In this document: positions 33,791-43,359 of the stretch, piece after piece
Layout of the letters: the number at the start of each line of letters is the position of its first letter
Position numbering within the stretch: position 1 is the first letter of the stretch
DNA from: Bacillus sp. B-jedd
GTDB taxonomy: Bacteria; Bacillota; Bacilli; Bacillales; Cytobacillaceae
Assembly: GCF_000821085.1 (NCBI RefSeq)
Contig: NZ_CCXR01000002.1
Location: forward strand, 62,001 to 126,000
Length of the DNA stretch: 64,000 nt
Direction of reading: 5' to 3'
Made by a program: the position numbers and the translations under genes
The notes under the pieces: generated by a model
Databases searched by the model: none
Told to the model about the DNA's origin: nothing
The model's input: the letters and a program-made list of their open reading frames with translations, nothing else

Positions 33791-35794
33791 TTATACGAGT
33801 CCAAGCAACTTTCCTCCCTGATAGATAACTAGGCAGAGAATATAGGCAATTACAAAGGCATAAGCCATTGAAAAGGCAGTCCATTTTTTCGAGCCAGTTT
33901 CCTTATAAATGGTTGCCACGGTTGCAAGGCATGGAATGTATAACAAGATAAATGTAATAAAGCTATAAGCCGCAAGCGGCGTAAAATAGGCAGTCATCAT
34001 TCCCTGTAGCTGGGCTTCAGTTGGCGCAAAATAAATGATGTTCATCGATGAGACAATCACTTCTTTTGCCAGGAATCCTGTCAATAGGGAGGCGCCCGCC
34101 TGCCATGTCCCAAAGCCAATCGGTTCAAAAATCGGCGCTATCAGGCCGCCAATTGCGGCAAGAAAGCTGTCATCCATATCAACCTTCAGCCCACCCGGCC
34201 CTGCGTAAGACAGGAGCCAAATAATGACTGACCCAGCGAAAATAAACGTCCCGGCTTTTTTGATGAACCCTTTTCCCTTGTCCCAAGTGCTTCTCCAAAG
34301 CGCCTGGAATTGCGGAAGCCGGTAAGGCGGCAATTCAATGACAAACAAGGATGCCTCGGACTTCAGGATGGTTTTTGAAAACAATTTTGCTAAAAGGAGC
34401 GCTACAATAATCCCTATTACATAAAGGCTAAGAACAATGCCGGCGCTATGGGCCGAGAAAAAGGCGCCTACAAACAAAGCATAGACAGGCAGCCTTGCCG
34501 AGCATGACATAAGCGGGGTCAGAAGGATTGTCAATAATCTTTCCCTTGGCGTTTCAATCGTCCTTGCCGCCATGATTCCCGGGACATTGCAGCCGAACCC
34601 GATCATCATCGGGATGAAAGCTTTTCCGTTCAAGCCGACTGATTCCATTATTCTATCCATGACGAGTGCGACACGGGCCATGTAGCCGGAGTCTTCGAGC
34701 AACGAGATAAAGAAAAATAGAATGAATATTTGTGGGACGAATACAAGGACTCCACCCACTCCTGCAATCAGTCCCTGGTTGACCAAATCATGAATGAAAC
34801 CGGATGCCCCAATGGCGGTTAGCCCTTTATCCATCCACGAAGCAAGCGGGCCGGTGAAGAACGCATCCAATCCATCAGAAAGCGGTGATCCCAGCCAATC
34901 AAAAGTCAGCATGAACATTGCGTACATTAGCAGCAGGAAAATAGGCATCCCTAGGAAACGGTTCGTTACGATGCGGTCAACCCGTTCAGATAACGGGACA
35001 ACTTCTTCGTTTTTCCGGACAGCCTCTGCCGCCATTTTCCCAATTACTGCTCTTCTCTTCTCAAATATGAGTTGAGGAAGGGTAGCTCTAGTTCGGTTAT
35101 CTTTCAGCCGTGTTTCAAGTCCGGAAACAATCGCCTGGATTTCCACGGGACTTATGAGTTCATTCAAATAATCGGCAACCAAACGGTTTCCTTCAAAAAG
35201 CTGCAGGGCTAGCCATCTTGTTGAATGTGGAGTTTTCCCATCAACTGCAACCGCAACTTCACTTATCGCTTCTTCAATTTCAGGTCCATAATAGACGAGG
35301 TTTTTCTTAGGCGGAAGAGCGTGGCTGGCGGCAGCGGCATCCTGTAATGTATCACAGCCCTTTCCGCTCCTTGCAACGACAGGAACAACAGGAATTCCCA
35401 AAGTGGCAGCTAGCTTTTCAGAATCGATATGGATTCCGCGGCTTTTTGCTACGTCTACCATATTGAGGCCGATGAGGATCGGCCTTCCGTATTCAATCAA
35501 CTGGAGTGTAAGATGAAGATTCCGTTCAATCTGGGAAGCATCCAGAATATTGAGCAGACGGTCAACCGGTCCCTCAAGAAAAAACCTTGTGACAACCCCC
35601 TCATCCTTTGACAAAGGATTCAGCGTGTAAATCCCTGGCAAATCAATAAGGCGATCCCGTTTATTCCGGAAAATCCCTACTTTTTTCTCTACAGTCACTC
35701 CGCTCCAATTGCCAACGTACTCATATGAACCTGTCAAATTATTAAACAATGATGTTTTCCCGGTATTGGGGTTACCTATTAATGCAATATCCAT
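33791..35794 (-). CDS. feoB: Ferrous iron transporter FeoB
   Basis: 667 residues. N-terminal G-protein domain: G1 GNPNTGKTS, G3 DLPGIYTL, G4 NMVD; then a helical GDI-like domain and C-terminal membrane core with the Gate motifs (GFGCNVPGIMAARTIETPRE; ELPPYRLPQF). Its ATG overlaps the feoA TAA (TAAATG), so the two are translationally coupled. Imports Fe2+ across the cytoplasmic membrane. Confidence 0.97.
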   Translation of the reverse strand: MDIALIGNPNTGKTSLFNNLTGSYEYVGNWSGVTVEKKVGIFRNKRDRLIDLPGIYTLNPLSKDEGVVTRFFLEGPVDRLLNILDASQIERNLHLTLQLIEYGRPILIGLNMVDVAKSRGIHIDSEKLAATLGIPVVPVVARSGKGCDTLQDAAAASHALPPKKNLVYYGPEIEEAISEVAVAVDGKTPHSTRWLALQLFEGNRLVADYLNELISPVEIQAIVSGLETRLKDNRTRATLPQLIFEKRRAVIGKMAAEAVRKNEEVVPLSERVDRIVTNRFLGMPIFLLLMYAMFMLTFDWLGSPLSDGLDAFFTGPLASWMDKGLTAIGASGFIHDLVNQGLIAGVGGVLVFVPQIFILFFFISLLEDSGYMARVALVMDRIMESVGLNGKAFIPMMIGFGCNVPGIMAARTIETPRERLLTILLTPLMSCSARLPVYALFVGAFFSAHSAGIVLSLYVIGIIVALLLAKLFSKTILKSEASLFVIELPPYRLPQFQALWRSTWDKGKGFIKKAGTFIFAGSVIIWLLSYAGPGGLKVDMDDSFLAAIGGLIAPIFEPIGFGTWQAGASLLTGFLAKEVIVSSMNIIYFAPTEAQLQGMMTAYFTPLAAYSFITFILLYIPCLATVATIYKETGSKKWTAFSMAYAFVIAYILCLVIYQGGKLLGLV

Positions 35795-36019
35795 TTACAC
35801 TCTCTCCAGTTCAATGCATTTCGCTTCCCTGCGCCGGATTCCCACACATTGTCCGCATGATTCGATCATAATTGGCCCGCCGAAAGGCAGCTTGCACTTG
35901 ATACAAATTTCACTGCCCTCAGTAATTCCCAAGTCCAGCAGCCTCCTTTGCACCAGCCCGTCAACAAGGGAAATGTCTTTGATAGTTGCTTTTTCACCAG
36001 TCTTTAATTGAGCCAGCAT
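35795..36019 (-). CDS. feoA: Ferrous iron transport protein FeoA
   Basis: 74 residues from ATG 36019 (AAGGGTG 6 nt upstream; a second in-frame ATG directly precedes it). SH3-like FeoA domain: GEKATIKDISLVDGLVQRRL, LDLGITEGSEI. First gene of the feo operon, behind a Fur-type box. Cytoplasmic accessory to FeoB. Confidence 0.93.
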   Translation of the reverse strand: MLAQLKTGEKATIKDISLVDGLVQRRLLDLGITEGSEICIKCKLPFGGPIMIESCGQCVGIRRREAKCIELERV

Positions 36020-36071
36020 CATGATCACCCTTATAATTTCATTTTCTTTTATTATAGATTCCAACTCTAAT

Positions 36072-36086
36072 TGAGAATGATTATCT
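36072..36086. promoter_or_regulatory. Fur box of feoAB
   Basis: TGAGAATGATTATCT matches the 7-1-7 Fur consensus TGATAATnATTATCA at 12 of 14 fixed positions, about 55 bp upstream of feoA. TATAAT-like hexamers flank it on the minus strand. Predicts iron repression of the operon. Confidence 0.75.
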
Positions 36087-36208
36087 TTATTATAGATTTA
36101 TTTTAACATCCTTTTTGTCCATTGAATAGGTTGATGTTGCTGCGTTTGTGAATATTGTGTTAAACATGGTCAATGAAAAATAAGGCCAACCCGGTTGGAT
36201 TTTGGCAA

Positions 36209-36246
36209 AAGAAAACTGCCGGAGGAGGCTCCCCGGCAGTTTTCTT
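36209..36246. terminator. Bidirectional intrinsic terminator
   Basis: AAGAAAACTGCCGG/CCGGCAGTTTTCTT, downstream of the amino acid permease gene. Confidence 0.85.
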
Positions 36247-36313
36247 ACTGATGGAATTGTTAACTAAATACTTTCACGGTTTGCTAGCATAGGAATATTT
36301 ACCAATACCCCGT

Positions 36314-37732
36314 TTATCCGGCTCTTTCGTCCGAGATCAATTCCTTATCGGAATCTTCCGCTTGGAAGTTCCGTTTGTTGAAGCCTTTATAATAATAGAC
36401 CGCTGTCAATAGCCCAAGCCAGATCGGGCCAACGATTACCGCAATCCTTGTATCAGCGCTGTAAGCCATAAGCGCTACGACGAATGCCAGGAATGCAAGT
36501 GCGATATAGGAAGTGTAAGGATAGAGCGGAAGCTTATACTTCAATCCCGCTACTTCTTTCGGCGTGAGGCTCTTCCTGTATTTCAGCTGAGACAGGAGGA
36601 TGACTCCCCAAGTCCAGATGGCCCCGAATGTTGCCACACTTGTGACAATCATAAACACCCTTCCCGGCACAAAATAGTTCAGGATGACGCCCACAAGCAG
36701 GACAGTTGCAGATGCTATGATGGCCAGCCCAGGTACTCCAGATTTAGTAACATTTCCAAACTTTTTAGGTGCTTCACCGTGGCCAGCCAGGTTAAACAGC
36801 ATCCTCGCTGTGCTGAAAATCCCGCTATTACATGATGATAAGGCGGCAGTGAGGACGACAAAGTTAATGATTCCCGCAGCTGCCGGGATGCCGATCTGTT
36901 CGAACGTTAAAACAAAAGGGCTCCCTTTTGTGCCAATCTCGGCCCAAGGATAAATGGACATAATGACGAACAGCGCGCCGACGTAAAAGATAAGGATACG
37001 CCAAAATACGGTGTCGATTGCTCTTGAAAGGGATTTTTCGGGATTCTTTACTTCTCCCGCAGTTACACCTATCATCTCAATGCCAAGGTAGGCGAACAAT
37101 ACCATCTGCAAGGATAAAAGTACCCCTTTTATCCCGTTGGGGAACAATCCTCCATTGCTCCAAAGATTGCTGATCCCTGTTGCTATGCCGCCATTTCCGA
37201 TTCCGAACGCAATCATGCCAACACCAACTACGATCATTGCGATGATTGTGACAATCTTGATTAGCGCAAACCAGAACTCCAATTCACCGTATGCTTTGAC
37301 GGCAAGAAAGTTAACCGATGCCATGATGACAAGGGCTGCCAAAGCCCAAATCCACCGTTTAACATCCGGGAACCAGTATTCCATATATACACCAACAGCT
37401 GTTATTTCGGCCATGCAAGTGACAACCCAGAGAAACCAGTAGTTCCAGCCGGTAATGTATCCAGCCAACGGGCCGAGATAATCCCTTGCATATTGGCTGA
37501 AAGATCCCGCTACCGGCTTCTGGATCGCCATCTCACCAAGCGCCCTCATAATAAAAAACATGATAAGCCCAGCAAAAGCATAACCAATTAAGATTCCAGG
37601 TCCAGCCATCTTAATCGCTGTTGCAGATCCTAAAAACAACCCTACCCCAATTGCCGCCCCAAGTGACATTAAGGTGATATGCCTTTCTTCGAGTCCTCTG
37701 TGCAGTGTTTTTCCCTCAGTCGCTCTGTTCAT
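36314..37732 (-). CDS. Amino acid permease, APC family (AapA/ProY-like)
   Basis: 472 residues, 12 membrane segments. APC signature near the N-terminus (ERHITLMSLGAAIGVGLFLG, about residues 16-36) and conserved GEMAIQKPVAGSFSQYARDY, VFAYLGIEMIGVTAGE-type helix 6 segment and SSCNSGIFSTARML. Belongs to the amino-acid permeases related to AapA, RocC and ProY. Beside adeR-ald-alr, alanine (L or D) is the likely substrate; that is context inference. Divergent from adeR. Confidence 0.9.
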   Translation of the reverse strand: MNRATEGKTLHRGLEERHITLMSLGAAIGVGLFLGSATAIKMAGPGILIGYAFAGLIMFFIMRALGEMAIQKPVAGSFSQYARDYLGPLAGYITGWNYWFLWVVTCMAEITAVGVYMEYWFPDVKRWIWALAALVIMASVNFLAVKAYGELEFWFALIKIVTIIAMIVVGVGMIAFGIGNGGIATGISNLWSNGGLFPNGIKGVLLSLQMVLFAYLGIEMIGVTAGEVKNPEKSLSRAIDTVFWRILIFYVGALFVIMSIYPWAEIGTKGSPFVLTFEQIGIPAAAGIINFVVLTAALSSCNSGIFSTARMLFNLAGHGEAPKKFGNVTKSGVPGLAIIASATVLLVGVILNYFVPGRVFMIVTSVATFGAIWTWGVILLSQLKYRKSLTPKEVAGLKYKLPLYPYTSYIALAFLAFVVALMAYSADTRIAVIVGPIWLGLLTAVYYYKGFNKRNFQAEDSDKELISDERAG

Positions 37733-37996
37733 GCTTTATCCCCCTGTATTTTGGCCTTGCCGGATTTTCCGCCCTCTTTTTTACCCCATATAAAAAAGTT
37801 TAAATCCTTTTTGGCCAAATTAATTTCTCCCATTTCTATTTTTACAATCGTAAAAAAATAGACTTATTACCAGGACCTATCGGCATGTTCGTTTTGATAT
37901 AATTGTTACTATACAGCCAATCCCCCAGATTGGCTGTTAAAAAAAATAAATTTTAATGTTATTTTTATGCCCTTTCCCCTCCTGCCTGCGAGTAAT

Positions 37997-38010
37997 TGGT
38001 AGCGCTTTCA
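37997..38010. promoter_or_regulatory. Candidate CcpA cre site
   Basis: TGGTAGCGCTTTCA matches TGWAARCGYTWNCW at 12 of 14 positions, in the permease-adeR intergenic region. Consistent with carbon catabolite control of alanine use. The rest of 37733-38153 shows no gene. Confidence 0.45.
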
Positions 38011-38153
38011 AATAATTTGGTTATTTCTTGAAACGATTGTAACATGTCCGAAAAACAGATATTTTGTGGAATATATAAAAAATTATCTTCTTCACTTGTG
38101 GAAATCTACAATTACAAGCCTGGTGACAGGCAAGGTTTTAGGAGGTGGCTTTT

Positions 38154-39386
38154 TTGCCCGGACTTGTAAAAGATATGTTTAAAACGACGTTTGACAGCCT
38201 TGAGGAATTCGCCGAGACGATCAGTATTGCCATTCAATGCCCTATTACAATTGAAGATGCAAATCACCGGCTTATCGCTTACAGCAGCCATAATGAACAG
38301 ACTGACACAGCCCGGATTTCGACGATTATCAGCCGGCGGGTTCCGGAAAAGGTTGTCAACCAGCTTTGGAAAGACGGTACAATACCGGCCCTCCTCAAAA
38401 CCTCCGACCCCGTCCGCGTCAGGTGCAATCAAGAAATCGGCCTTGGGGACAGGGTGGCCATTTCCATCCGGAATCAGGAAGAGCTGCTGGGCTTTATTTG
38501 GGCTCTTGAGGTTGGCAGGACACTTGGAGAAGAAGAAATGCGTCTTTTAAAAAGTGCCGCGGATGCCGCGAAAAGCAAACTGCTTCAACTGCAAATCCGC
38601 AAAAATAAGAAGGAAGACAGAAAGCAGGAGTTTTTTTGGAAGCTTCTGACGGGCCATCTGAAGGAAGAAGAGGAAATTAATGAAAATTGCAATCTCCTTC
38701 AGTTAAATTCCTCCTTTCCGTTTGTCATCGCGGCATTTGACTTTGGCAGGAATATCTCAACCCAGGAAGAAAAGAGAATTACTTATTTACTGTATACCTT
38801 TTCTGATATCAAACCTATTCTGCATACCATTGATTGCAATTTGCTGATTTTATTGATTGCGGTGAACCAGGGCAGTGGCAACTCCGATATTACAGGAAAG
38901 TTCTATGGATCTTTTGCAGGAAAAATCGCCAGCCATATTGGTACCCAAGTTTCAATAAGGCCTGCCTTCAGCTCTCCACACCGGGATTACCGGGATACGG
39001 AAAAGGCTTATAAGGAAGCTTTGGCAGTCCTTTCGATTAAAAAAAAGTTCCCGAATGAAACCGGAAAAATCCACAGCTATCAAAAACTCGGCATCTATCA
39101 ATTAATGGATATCGTCCTGGAAAAGCGGAAGGATACAAGTTATGAAAATCCTTCCCTTTCGAGGCTAAGGGAGTACGATCTTAAACATCATACGAATCTT
39201 GAAGAGACACTTGAAGTGTTTTTGTCTGCGGACTCGAATGCAAATGATGCGGCCAAAGCACTGAATATCCATGCCAATACACTTAACTACAGGCTAAAAC
39301 GTATTTCGGAAATCGGGGAAATAAACTTCAAGGACCCTAATCAGAAGTTCCTCCTTTATTTGGACTTGAAGCTGGCGAAATTCTAA
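38154..39386 (+). CDS. adeR: PucR-family activator of alanine dehydrogenase, AdeR-like
   Basis: 410 residues from TTG 38154 (AGGAGG 8 nt upstream; GTG 38145 overlaps that site). N-terminal GAF-like sensor part (ISIAIQCPITIEDANHRLIA), middle GGDEF-related region, and a C-terminal PucR HTH (DAAKALNIHANTLNYRLKRI, about 360-405). In B. subtilis AdeR (YukF) is the PucR-type activator of ald and lies beside it, as here. Terminator follows at 39385. Confidence 0.88.
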   Translation: MPGLVKDMFKTTFDSLEEFAETISIAIQCPITIEDANHRLIAYSSHNEQTDTARISTIISRRVPEKVVNQLWKDGTIPALLKTSDPVRVRCNQEIGLGDRVAISIRNQEELLGFIWALEVGRTLGEEEMRLLKSAADAAKSKLLQLQIRKNKKEDRKQEFFWKLLTGHLKEEEEINENCNLLQLNSSFPFVIAAFDFGRNISTQEEKRITYLLYTFSDIKPILHTIDCNLLILLIAVNQGSGNSDITGKFYGSFAGKIASHIGTQVSIRPAFSSPHRDYRDTEKAYKEALAVLSIKKKFPNETGKIHSYQKLGIYQLMDIVLEKRKDTSYENPSLSRLREYDLKHHTNLEETLEVFLSADSNANDAAKALNIHANTLNYRLKRISEIGEINFKDPNQKFLLYLDLKLAKF

Positions 39387-39436
39387 ACGTCCCTCCTTTT
39401 GTGCAAAATCACAAAAGGAGGACGTTTCTTTTTTTA
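39385..39436 (+). terminator. Intrinsic terminator of adeR
   Basis: AAACGTCC-CTCCTTTTGTG paired with CACAAAAGGAG-GACGTTT then T7. Confidence 0.9.
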
Positions 39437-39521
39437 TTCTTTACAATGAATTAATAGTCAAAACCTTTTATACTGATTTCATACCAAAATGAATGGTGAT
39501 TACAAAGGGGAGGTAACAGAA

Positions 39522-40655
39522 ATGATTATTGGGGTTCCTAAAGAAATTAAAAACAATGAGAACCGGGTGGCATTAACCCCGGCAGGAGTCGTTTCTTTCA
39601 CAAAAGCAGGGCATAAGGTCATCATCGAAAAGAATGCAGGCCTTGGGAGCGGATTTGCAAATGAAACATATGAAGAAGCTGGCGCCGAATTAATTGAAAG
39701 CGCTTCCTCGGTATGGTCGCAAGCTGACATGATCATGAAAGTGAAAGAACCACTTGAGAGTGAGTATGGATATTTCCGCCAAGGTTTAATTCTGTTCACT
39801 TATTTACATCTGGCCGCCGAGCCGGCATTGGCGAAAGCATTGACTGAAAAAGGGGTCATCGCGATTGCTTATGAGACGGTAGAGGTCAATCGGACCCTTC
39901 CGCTGCTGACGCCAATGAGTGAGGTTGCAGGCAGGATGGCGGCGCAAATCGGCGCGCAATTTTTGCAAAAGACAAACGGAGGACTCGGAATCCTTCTTTC
40001 GGGAGTCCCTGGTGTCAATCGCGGTAAGGTCACAATTATCGGCGGCGGTATTGTCGGAACGAATGCAGCAAAAATGGCTGTCGGGCTCGGAGCTGATGTG
40101 ACAATCATTGATTTGAATGCGGAGCGCCTCCGCCAGCTCGATGATATTTTCGGAACACAAATTAAAACGCTAATGTCCAATCCTTTCAATATAGCCGAAG
40201 CAGTTAAAGAGGCGGACCTGGTTATTGGCGCGGTGCTTATTCCAGGCGCTAAAGCACCAAAGCTTGTGACTGAAGAAATGGTAAAAAGCATGAAGCCAGG
40301 TGCTGTCATTGTCGATGTCGCAATTGACCAGGGCGGGATTTTTGAAACAAGCGACCATGTAACAACCCATGACAACCCTATTTACATCAAGCATGGCGTT
40401 GTCCATTATTCAGTAGCCAATATGCCAGGCGCAGTTCCAAGGACATCGACGATCGCATTGACAAATGTGACGGTTCCCTATGCTCTTCAAATTGCCAATA
40501 AAGGGGTTTTCAAAGCGATTGTGGATAATCCCCACTTAAAGCCTGGAGTCAACACTGCCAATGGCGAAGTAACCTACGAGGCAGTGGCCAGGGATCTTGG
40601 TTACACGTATATGCCGGTTGAAACTGCCCTGGAAAAAGAATTGTCTTCCATCTAA
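39522..40655 (+). CDS. ald: L-alanine dehydrogenase
   Basis: 377 residues from ATG 39522 (GGGAGG 8 nt upstream), B. subtilis length. Substrate-site MKVKEP (Lys about 75) and LHLAAEP (His about 96), NAD-binding [20 protein letters not shown], then [14 protein letters not shown]. Oxidises alanine to pyruvate and ammonia; needed for growth on alanine and normal sporulation in B. subtilis. Preceded by its likely activator adeR, followed by alr. Confidence 0.97.
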   Translation: MIIGVPKEIKNNENRVALTPAGVVSFTKAGHKVIIEKNAGLGSGFANETYEEAGAELIESASSVWSQADMIMKVKEPLESEYGYFRQGLILFTYLHLAAEPALAKALTEKGVIAIAYETVEVNRTLPLLTPMSEVAGRMAAQIGAQFLQKTNGGLGILLSGVPGVNRGKVTIIGGGIVGTNAAKMAVGLGADVTIIDLNAERLRQLDDIFGTQIKTLMSNPFNIAEAVKEADLVIGAVLIPGAKAPKLVTEEMVKSMKPGAVIVDVAIDQGGIFETSDHVTTHDNPIYIKHGVVHYSVANMPGAVPRTSTIALTNVTVPYALQIANKGVFKAIVDNPHLKPGVNTANGEVTYEAVARDLGYTYMPVETALEKELSSI

Positions 40656-40697
40656 AAAGATACCATTCTAAATAACCGAATCTTAATGCTCAGAAAA

Positions 40698-40734
40698 GAA
40701 ACTGTCCCTCGTCTCGCTGGAGGGGCAGTTTTTA
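40698..40734 (+). terminator. Intrinsic terminator between ald and alr
   Basis: AACTGTCCCTC/GAGGGGCAGTT followed by TTT. Part of the ald signal may still read into alr, whose start is 17 bp on. Confidence 0.8.
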
Positions 40735-40750
40735 AAAGGGGGATTTTTGA

Positions 40751-41947
40751 GTGAAGATTGACAGTTTCAGGGATACATGGGCCGAAGTTTCACTTGAAGC
40801 AGTGAGAGGCAATCTTCGGCAGTTTAAGAAGTTTATCGGCGGAGAAATAAAACTGATGGCAGTCGTTAAAGCGGATGGCTACGGCCATGGGGCGGTCCAG
40901 GTTGCTAATGCGGCATTATCGGCAGGCGCGGACTATTTGGCTGTTGCCATTTTGGACGAAGCAATGGAACTGAGAAATGCTGGCATCAGCACTCCCCTGC
41001 TTGTCCTTGGCCATACTCCGGAAAGATCGGTACGTACGGCCATCAGCAGCCAAATAACATTGTCAGTGGCAAGTATGGATATGCTTAACTGGATCATTTC
41101 GGAGGCAAAGCAATTAAAATTAGAAGCGGTTATTCATTTGAAAATCGATACGGGGATGTCGAGATTTGGGATAACTTCTCAAAAGGAAGCTGTAGAAATC
41201 GCCAAGAAAGCCGCCGCTTCCAAGTATATCAGACTGGAAGGCATCTTTACGCACTTCGCAAACGCGGACAACCCGGATACTGCTTATACCCTCCATCAGT
41301 TTGAACGGTTTCAGCGTATTTTGGGGAAAATTAGCGATGCTGGCATTGAAATACCTATAAAGCACTGCTGTAACAGCGCGGGAGCAATGAACTTTCCGGC
41401 AATGCACCTTGATATGGTCCGTATCGGAATCGCCATGTATGGTTTATATCCTGACGCCTCATTAAAAGCACATCCAATTAAACTGCGCCAGGCACTGTCC
41501 GTCAAAACAAAGATTTCCATGGTTAAAAAGGTGCCTGCCGACCGGCCAGTCGGCTATGGGTGCACATGGGCTGCACCGTACGAATCGATTTTGGCGACCT
41601 TGCCAATTGGTTATGCAGATGGATTTTCAAGATTGCTTTCAAACCGGGTGAACCTTCTTATAAAAGGGGCCAAGGCGCCGATTGCCGGAAGGGTGTGCAT
41701 GGATCAAATCATCCTCGACGTTACTGCCATAGTCGATTGCCAACCTGGTGATACAGTCACTATATTTGGCACTGACGGTTCTGCCTTCCAATCGGTTGAC
41801 GATGTCGCTGCCATCATAGGGACAATAAATTACGAAGTGGTTTGTCTTGTCGGCAAACGGATTCCCCGGATATATACGGATTCGGTGGCCCAAGAACCTT
41901 GCAACGACGATTTTGCCGCGCATTATCTGGAATTCGGAGCTATATAA
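40751..41947 (+). CDS. alr: Alanine racemase
   Basis: 398 residues from GTG 40751 (AAGGGGG about 9 nt upstream). PLP lysine in MAVVKADGYGHGA (Lys about 39), HLKIDTGMSRFG, and the opposite catalytic Tyr in PVGYGCTW; C-terminal beta domain with GRVCMDQI. Placed with ald and an amino acid permease, it probably feeds D-alanine (for instance at germination) into alanine catabolism, as an extra copy to a cell-wall Alr elsewhere; that is inference. Confidence 0.95.
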   Translation: MKIDSFRDTWAEVSLEAVRGNLRQFKKFIGGEIKLMAVVKADGYGHGAVQVANAALSAGADYLAVAILDEAMELRNAGISTPLLVLGHTPERSVRTAISSQITLSVASMDMLNWIISEAKQLKLEAVIHLKIDTGMSRFGITSQKEAVEIAKKAAASKYIRLEGIFTHFANADNPDTAYTLHQFERFQRILGKISDAGIEIPIKHCCNSAGAMNFPAMHLDMVRIGIAMYGLYPDASLKAHPIKLRQALSVKTKISMVKKVPADRPVGYGCTWAAPYESILATLPIGYADGFSRLLSNRVNLLIKGAKAPIAGRVCMDQIILDVTAIVDCQPGDTVTIFGTDGSAFQSVDDVAAIIGTINYEVVCLVGKRIPRIYTDSVAQEPCNDDFAAHYLEFGAI

Positions 41948-41950
41948 AAA

Positions 41951-42246
41951 AGGCTCTGCTATTGTTGATTATTGATTTCCACTCCGGGGACATGCTTTCC
42001 GCGGGGCGGACCGTGGAGCCTCCTCGGCGTACAAGACGCCTGTTTGTCCAGCTGCAGCGCCTAGCCCCTCGAGGTCGCTTCGGTCCCGAATGTGAAGTCA
42101 AAGAACGACTTCCCCTTCTGGCCCTCCAGCGCTTGTCGGGGCTGCCCAAGGCACTTCCGCTTTTCGAGGGGTCTCCACGTGCCGCTACATCCCGCAGGAG
42201 TCAGTCCCCTCCATTCCAATCAACTTAGTGAAAATCAACACTCACC
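41951..42246 (-). repeat. Palindromic intergenic repeat, copy 3, interrupted
   Basis: Inverted copy of the repeat at 2685 and 48402. Left part 41951-42043 and right part 42168-42246 match the other copies; between them lies a 124-bp insert. This accounts for the 349-bp gap after alr. Confidence 0.85.
42044..42167. repeat. 124-bp GC-rich repeat inserted in copy 3
   Basis: Starts TTGTCCAGCTGCAGCGCCTA and ends CTTCCGCTTTTCGA; AGCCCC near the start pairs with GGGGCT near the end. Comparison with the other two copies gives exact borders after GACGCCTGT and before GGGGTCTCC. The AGCGCCTAGCCCCTCGA core is, from memory, a widespread Bacillaceae intergenic repeat. Confidence 0.75.
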
Positions 42247-42260
42247 TTTAACTAAGCCAT

Positions 42261-42292
42261 AAAAAAGGAAAAGGTCCCCCTTTTCCTTTTTT
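42261..42292. terminator. Bidirectional terminator after thiT
   Basis: AAAAAAGGAAAAGG and CCTTTTCCTTTTTT arms around TCCC. Confidence 0.85.
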
Positions 42293-42296
42293 ACTA

Positions 42297-42902
42297 TTAT
42301 AAGTGGTTGTTAAGTGTTTTTCCTCCACCTTGGCTTGAGATCAGCCTTGGTGAGGCATTAAACACCAGGATGACGATGATCGAACATAAAATCGCGTTTG
42401 GCAGCATATACGATCCATTATATAAGAAAGAAAATAGTGCAGCCGGCGTCCCTTCGGGGGCAGAATCGGCAAAAAACACGACGCCTCCGATGAAGTGGGC
42501 CATAAACCTCAGCACGCTTCCTAAAAATATCCCTGAAATAATATAGGACATCCAGCGCCGCCTGTTTCCTTCCTCCTTTACCTTTCTGGCAGAGGCCGCA
42601 AAAACTCCCGCAAAACCAACAACTGTAAATGCAACAAAATAATCAAGTGCTCCCTGTACCGGATGAATGATGTAAGGAGTGCCGAGGGCTACCTGCAGAA
42701 GGCCCAATAAAAATCCGGTAAGCAATCCTCCCTTAACTCCCCATCTGTACGCCATTAAAAAGATTGGTACCATGGCGATTGAAATTGAACCGCCCTGTGC
42801 CCAGATTTTAAATGAGAAAAAACCGGCAGCCAGATCAAGCAAATAAGCCAGAGCCGAAAAGATGGCCACCTCTACCAAAAATAATGTCTTCCTTTTTTCC
42901 AT
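42297..42902 (-). CDS. thiT: Energy-coupled thiamine transporter ThiT (ECF S component)
   Basis: 201 residues, six membrane helices. ThiT-type features: GGSISIAMVPIFLMAYRWG (loop/helix contacting thiamine), HPVQGALDY and FMAHFIGGVVFF. GGGGGAG lies upstream of ATG 42902. A TPP riboswitch and terminator precede it, confirming the substrate. Works with the shared ECF AAT module, not present in this window. Confidence 0.94.
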   Translation of the reverse strand: MEKRKTLFLVEVAIFSALAYLLDLAAGFFSFKIWAQGGSISIAMVPIFLMAYRWGVKGGLLTGFLLGLLQVALGTPYIIHPVQGALDYFVAFTVVGFAGVFAASARKVKEEGNRRRWMSYIISGIFLGSVLRFMAHFIGGVVFFADSAPEGTPAALFSFLYNGSYMLPNAILCSIIVILVFNASPRLISSQGGGKTLNNHL

Positions 42903-43025
42903 TCAACGTCTCCCCCTCTTTGTCCGGGACAGAAGCGGTTTTACCGCAGATTCCATCCCTTTTTCGGGTATCCGTTTGAAAGCTTCCTTTAATATGGGGA
43001 ATGCCTTACAGGCATTTTTGGCCAA

Positions 43026-43070
43026 ATAAAAAAGCAATACAAAAACGCTTTAAAAAGGGTCCTGTATTGC
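43026..43070 (-). terminator. Terminator arm of the TPP riboswitch
   Basis: Minus strand GCAATACA/TGTATTGC around about 21 nt, followed by T6, between the aptamer and thiT. Confidence 0.8.
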
Positions 43071-43084
43071 CATTATTGGCAGGC

Positions 43085-43180
43085 CACATCCCTACGCTAG
43101 CGTTAACTAACAGGTTCAAAGGGTCAGAACTCCAAACGTTCACTCTCAGCCGCGCAAGGCAGCTCCCCTTGTGGAAGTAT
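43085..43180 (-). promoter_or_regulatory. TPP riboswitch
   Basis: On the minus strand: GGGGAGCT, GCTGAGAGTGAAC, then GACCCTTTGAACCTG, followed by GTTAACGCTAGCGTAGGGA: the complete thi-box pattern in correct order. With the terminator at 43026-43070 it predicts transcription shut-off of thiT at high thiamine pyrophosphate. Confidence 0.95.
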
Positions 43181-43199
43181 TCAATTGATATCCATCTTT

Positions 43200-43228
43200 A
43201 CTATACTATTCTTCCTTGTTTTTGACAA
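43200..43228 (-). promoter_or_regulatory. Sigma-A promoter of the thiT leader
   Basis: Minus strand TTGTCA, 17-nt spacer, TATAGT, about 20 bp before the riboswitch. Confidence 0.7.
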
Positions 43229-43359
43229 TAATAAGCAACGCGGCACTATTACTTACAGGTTCAAAAAATATGCGAACTGGATATCAAACATGGTAAAGTT
43301 GATATCGCCTTCCTTTTTTTGTTAAGGTGGATATGGACAAACTTTCAGGGGGACTGCAA

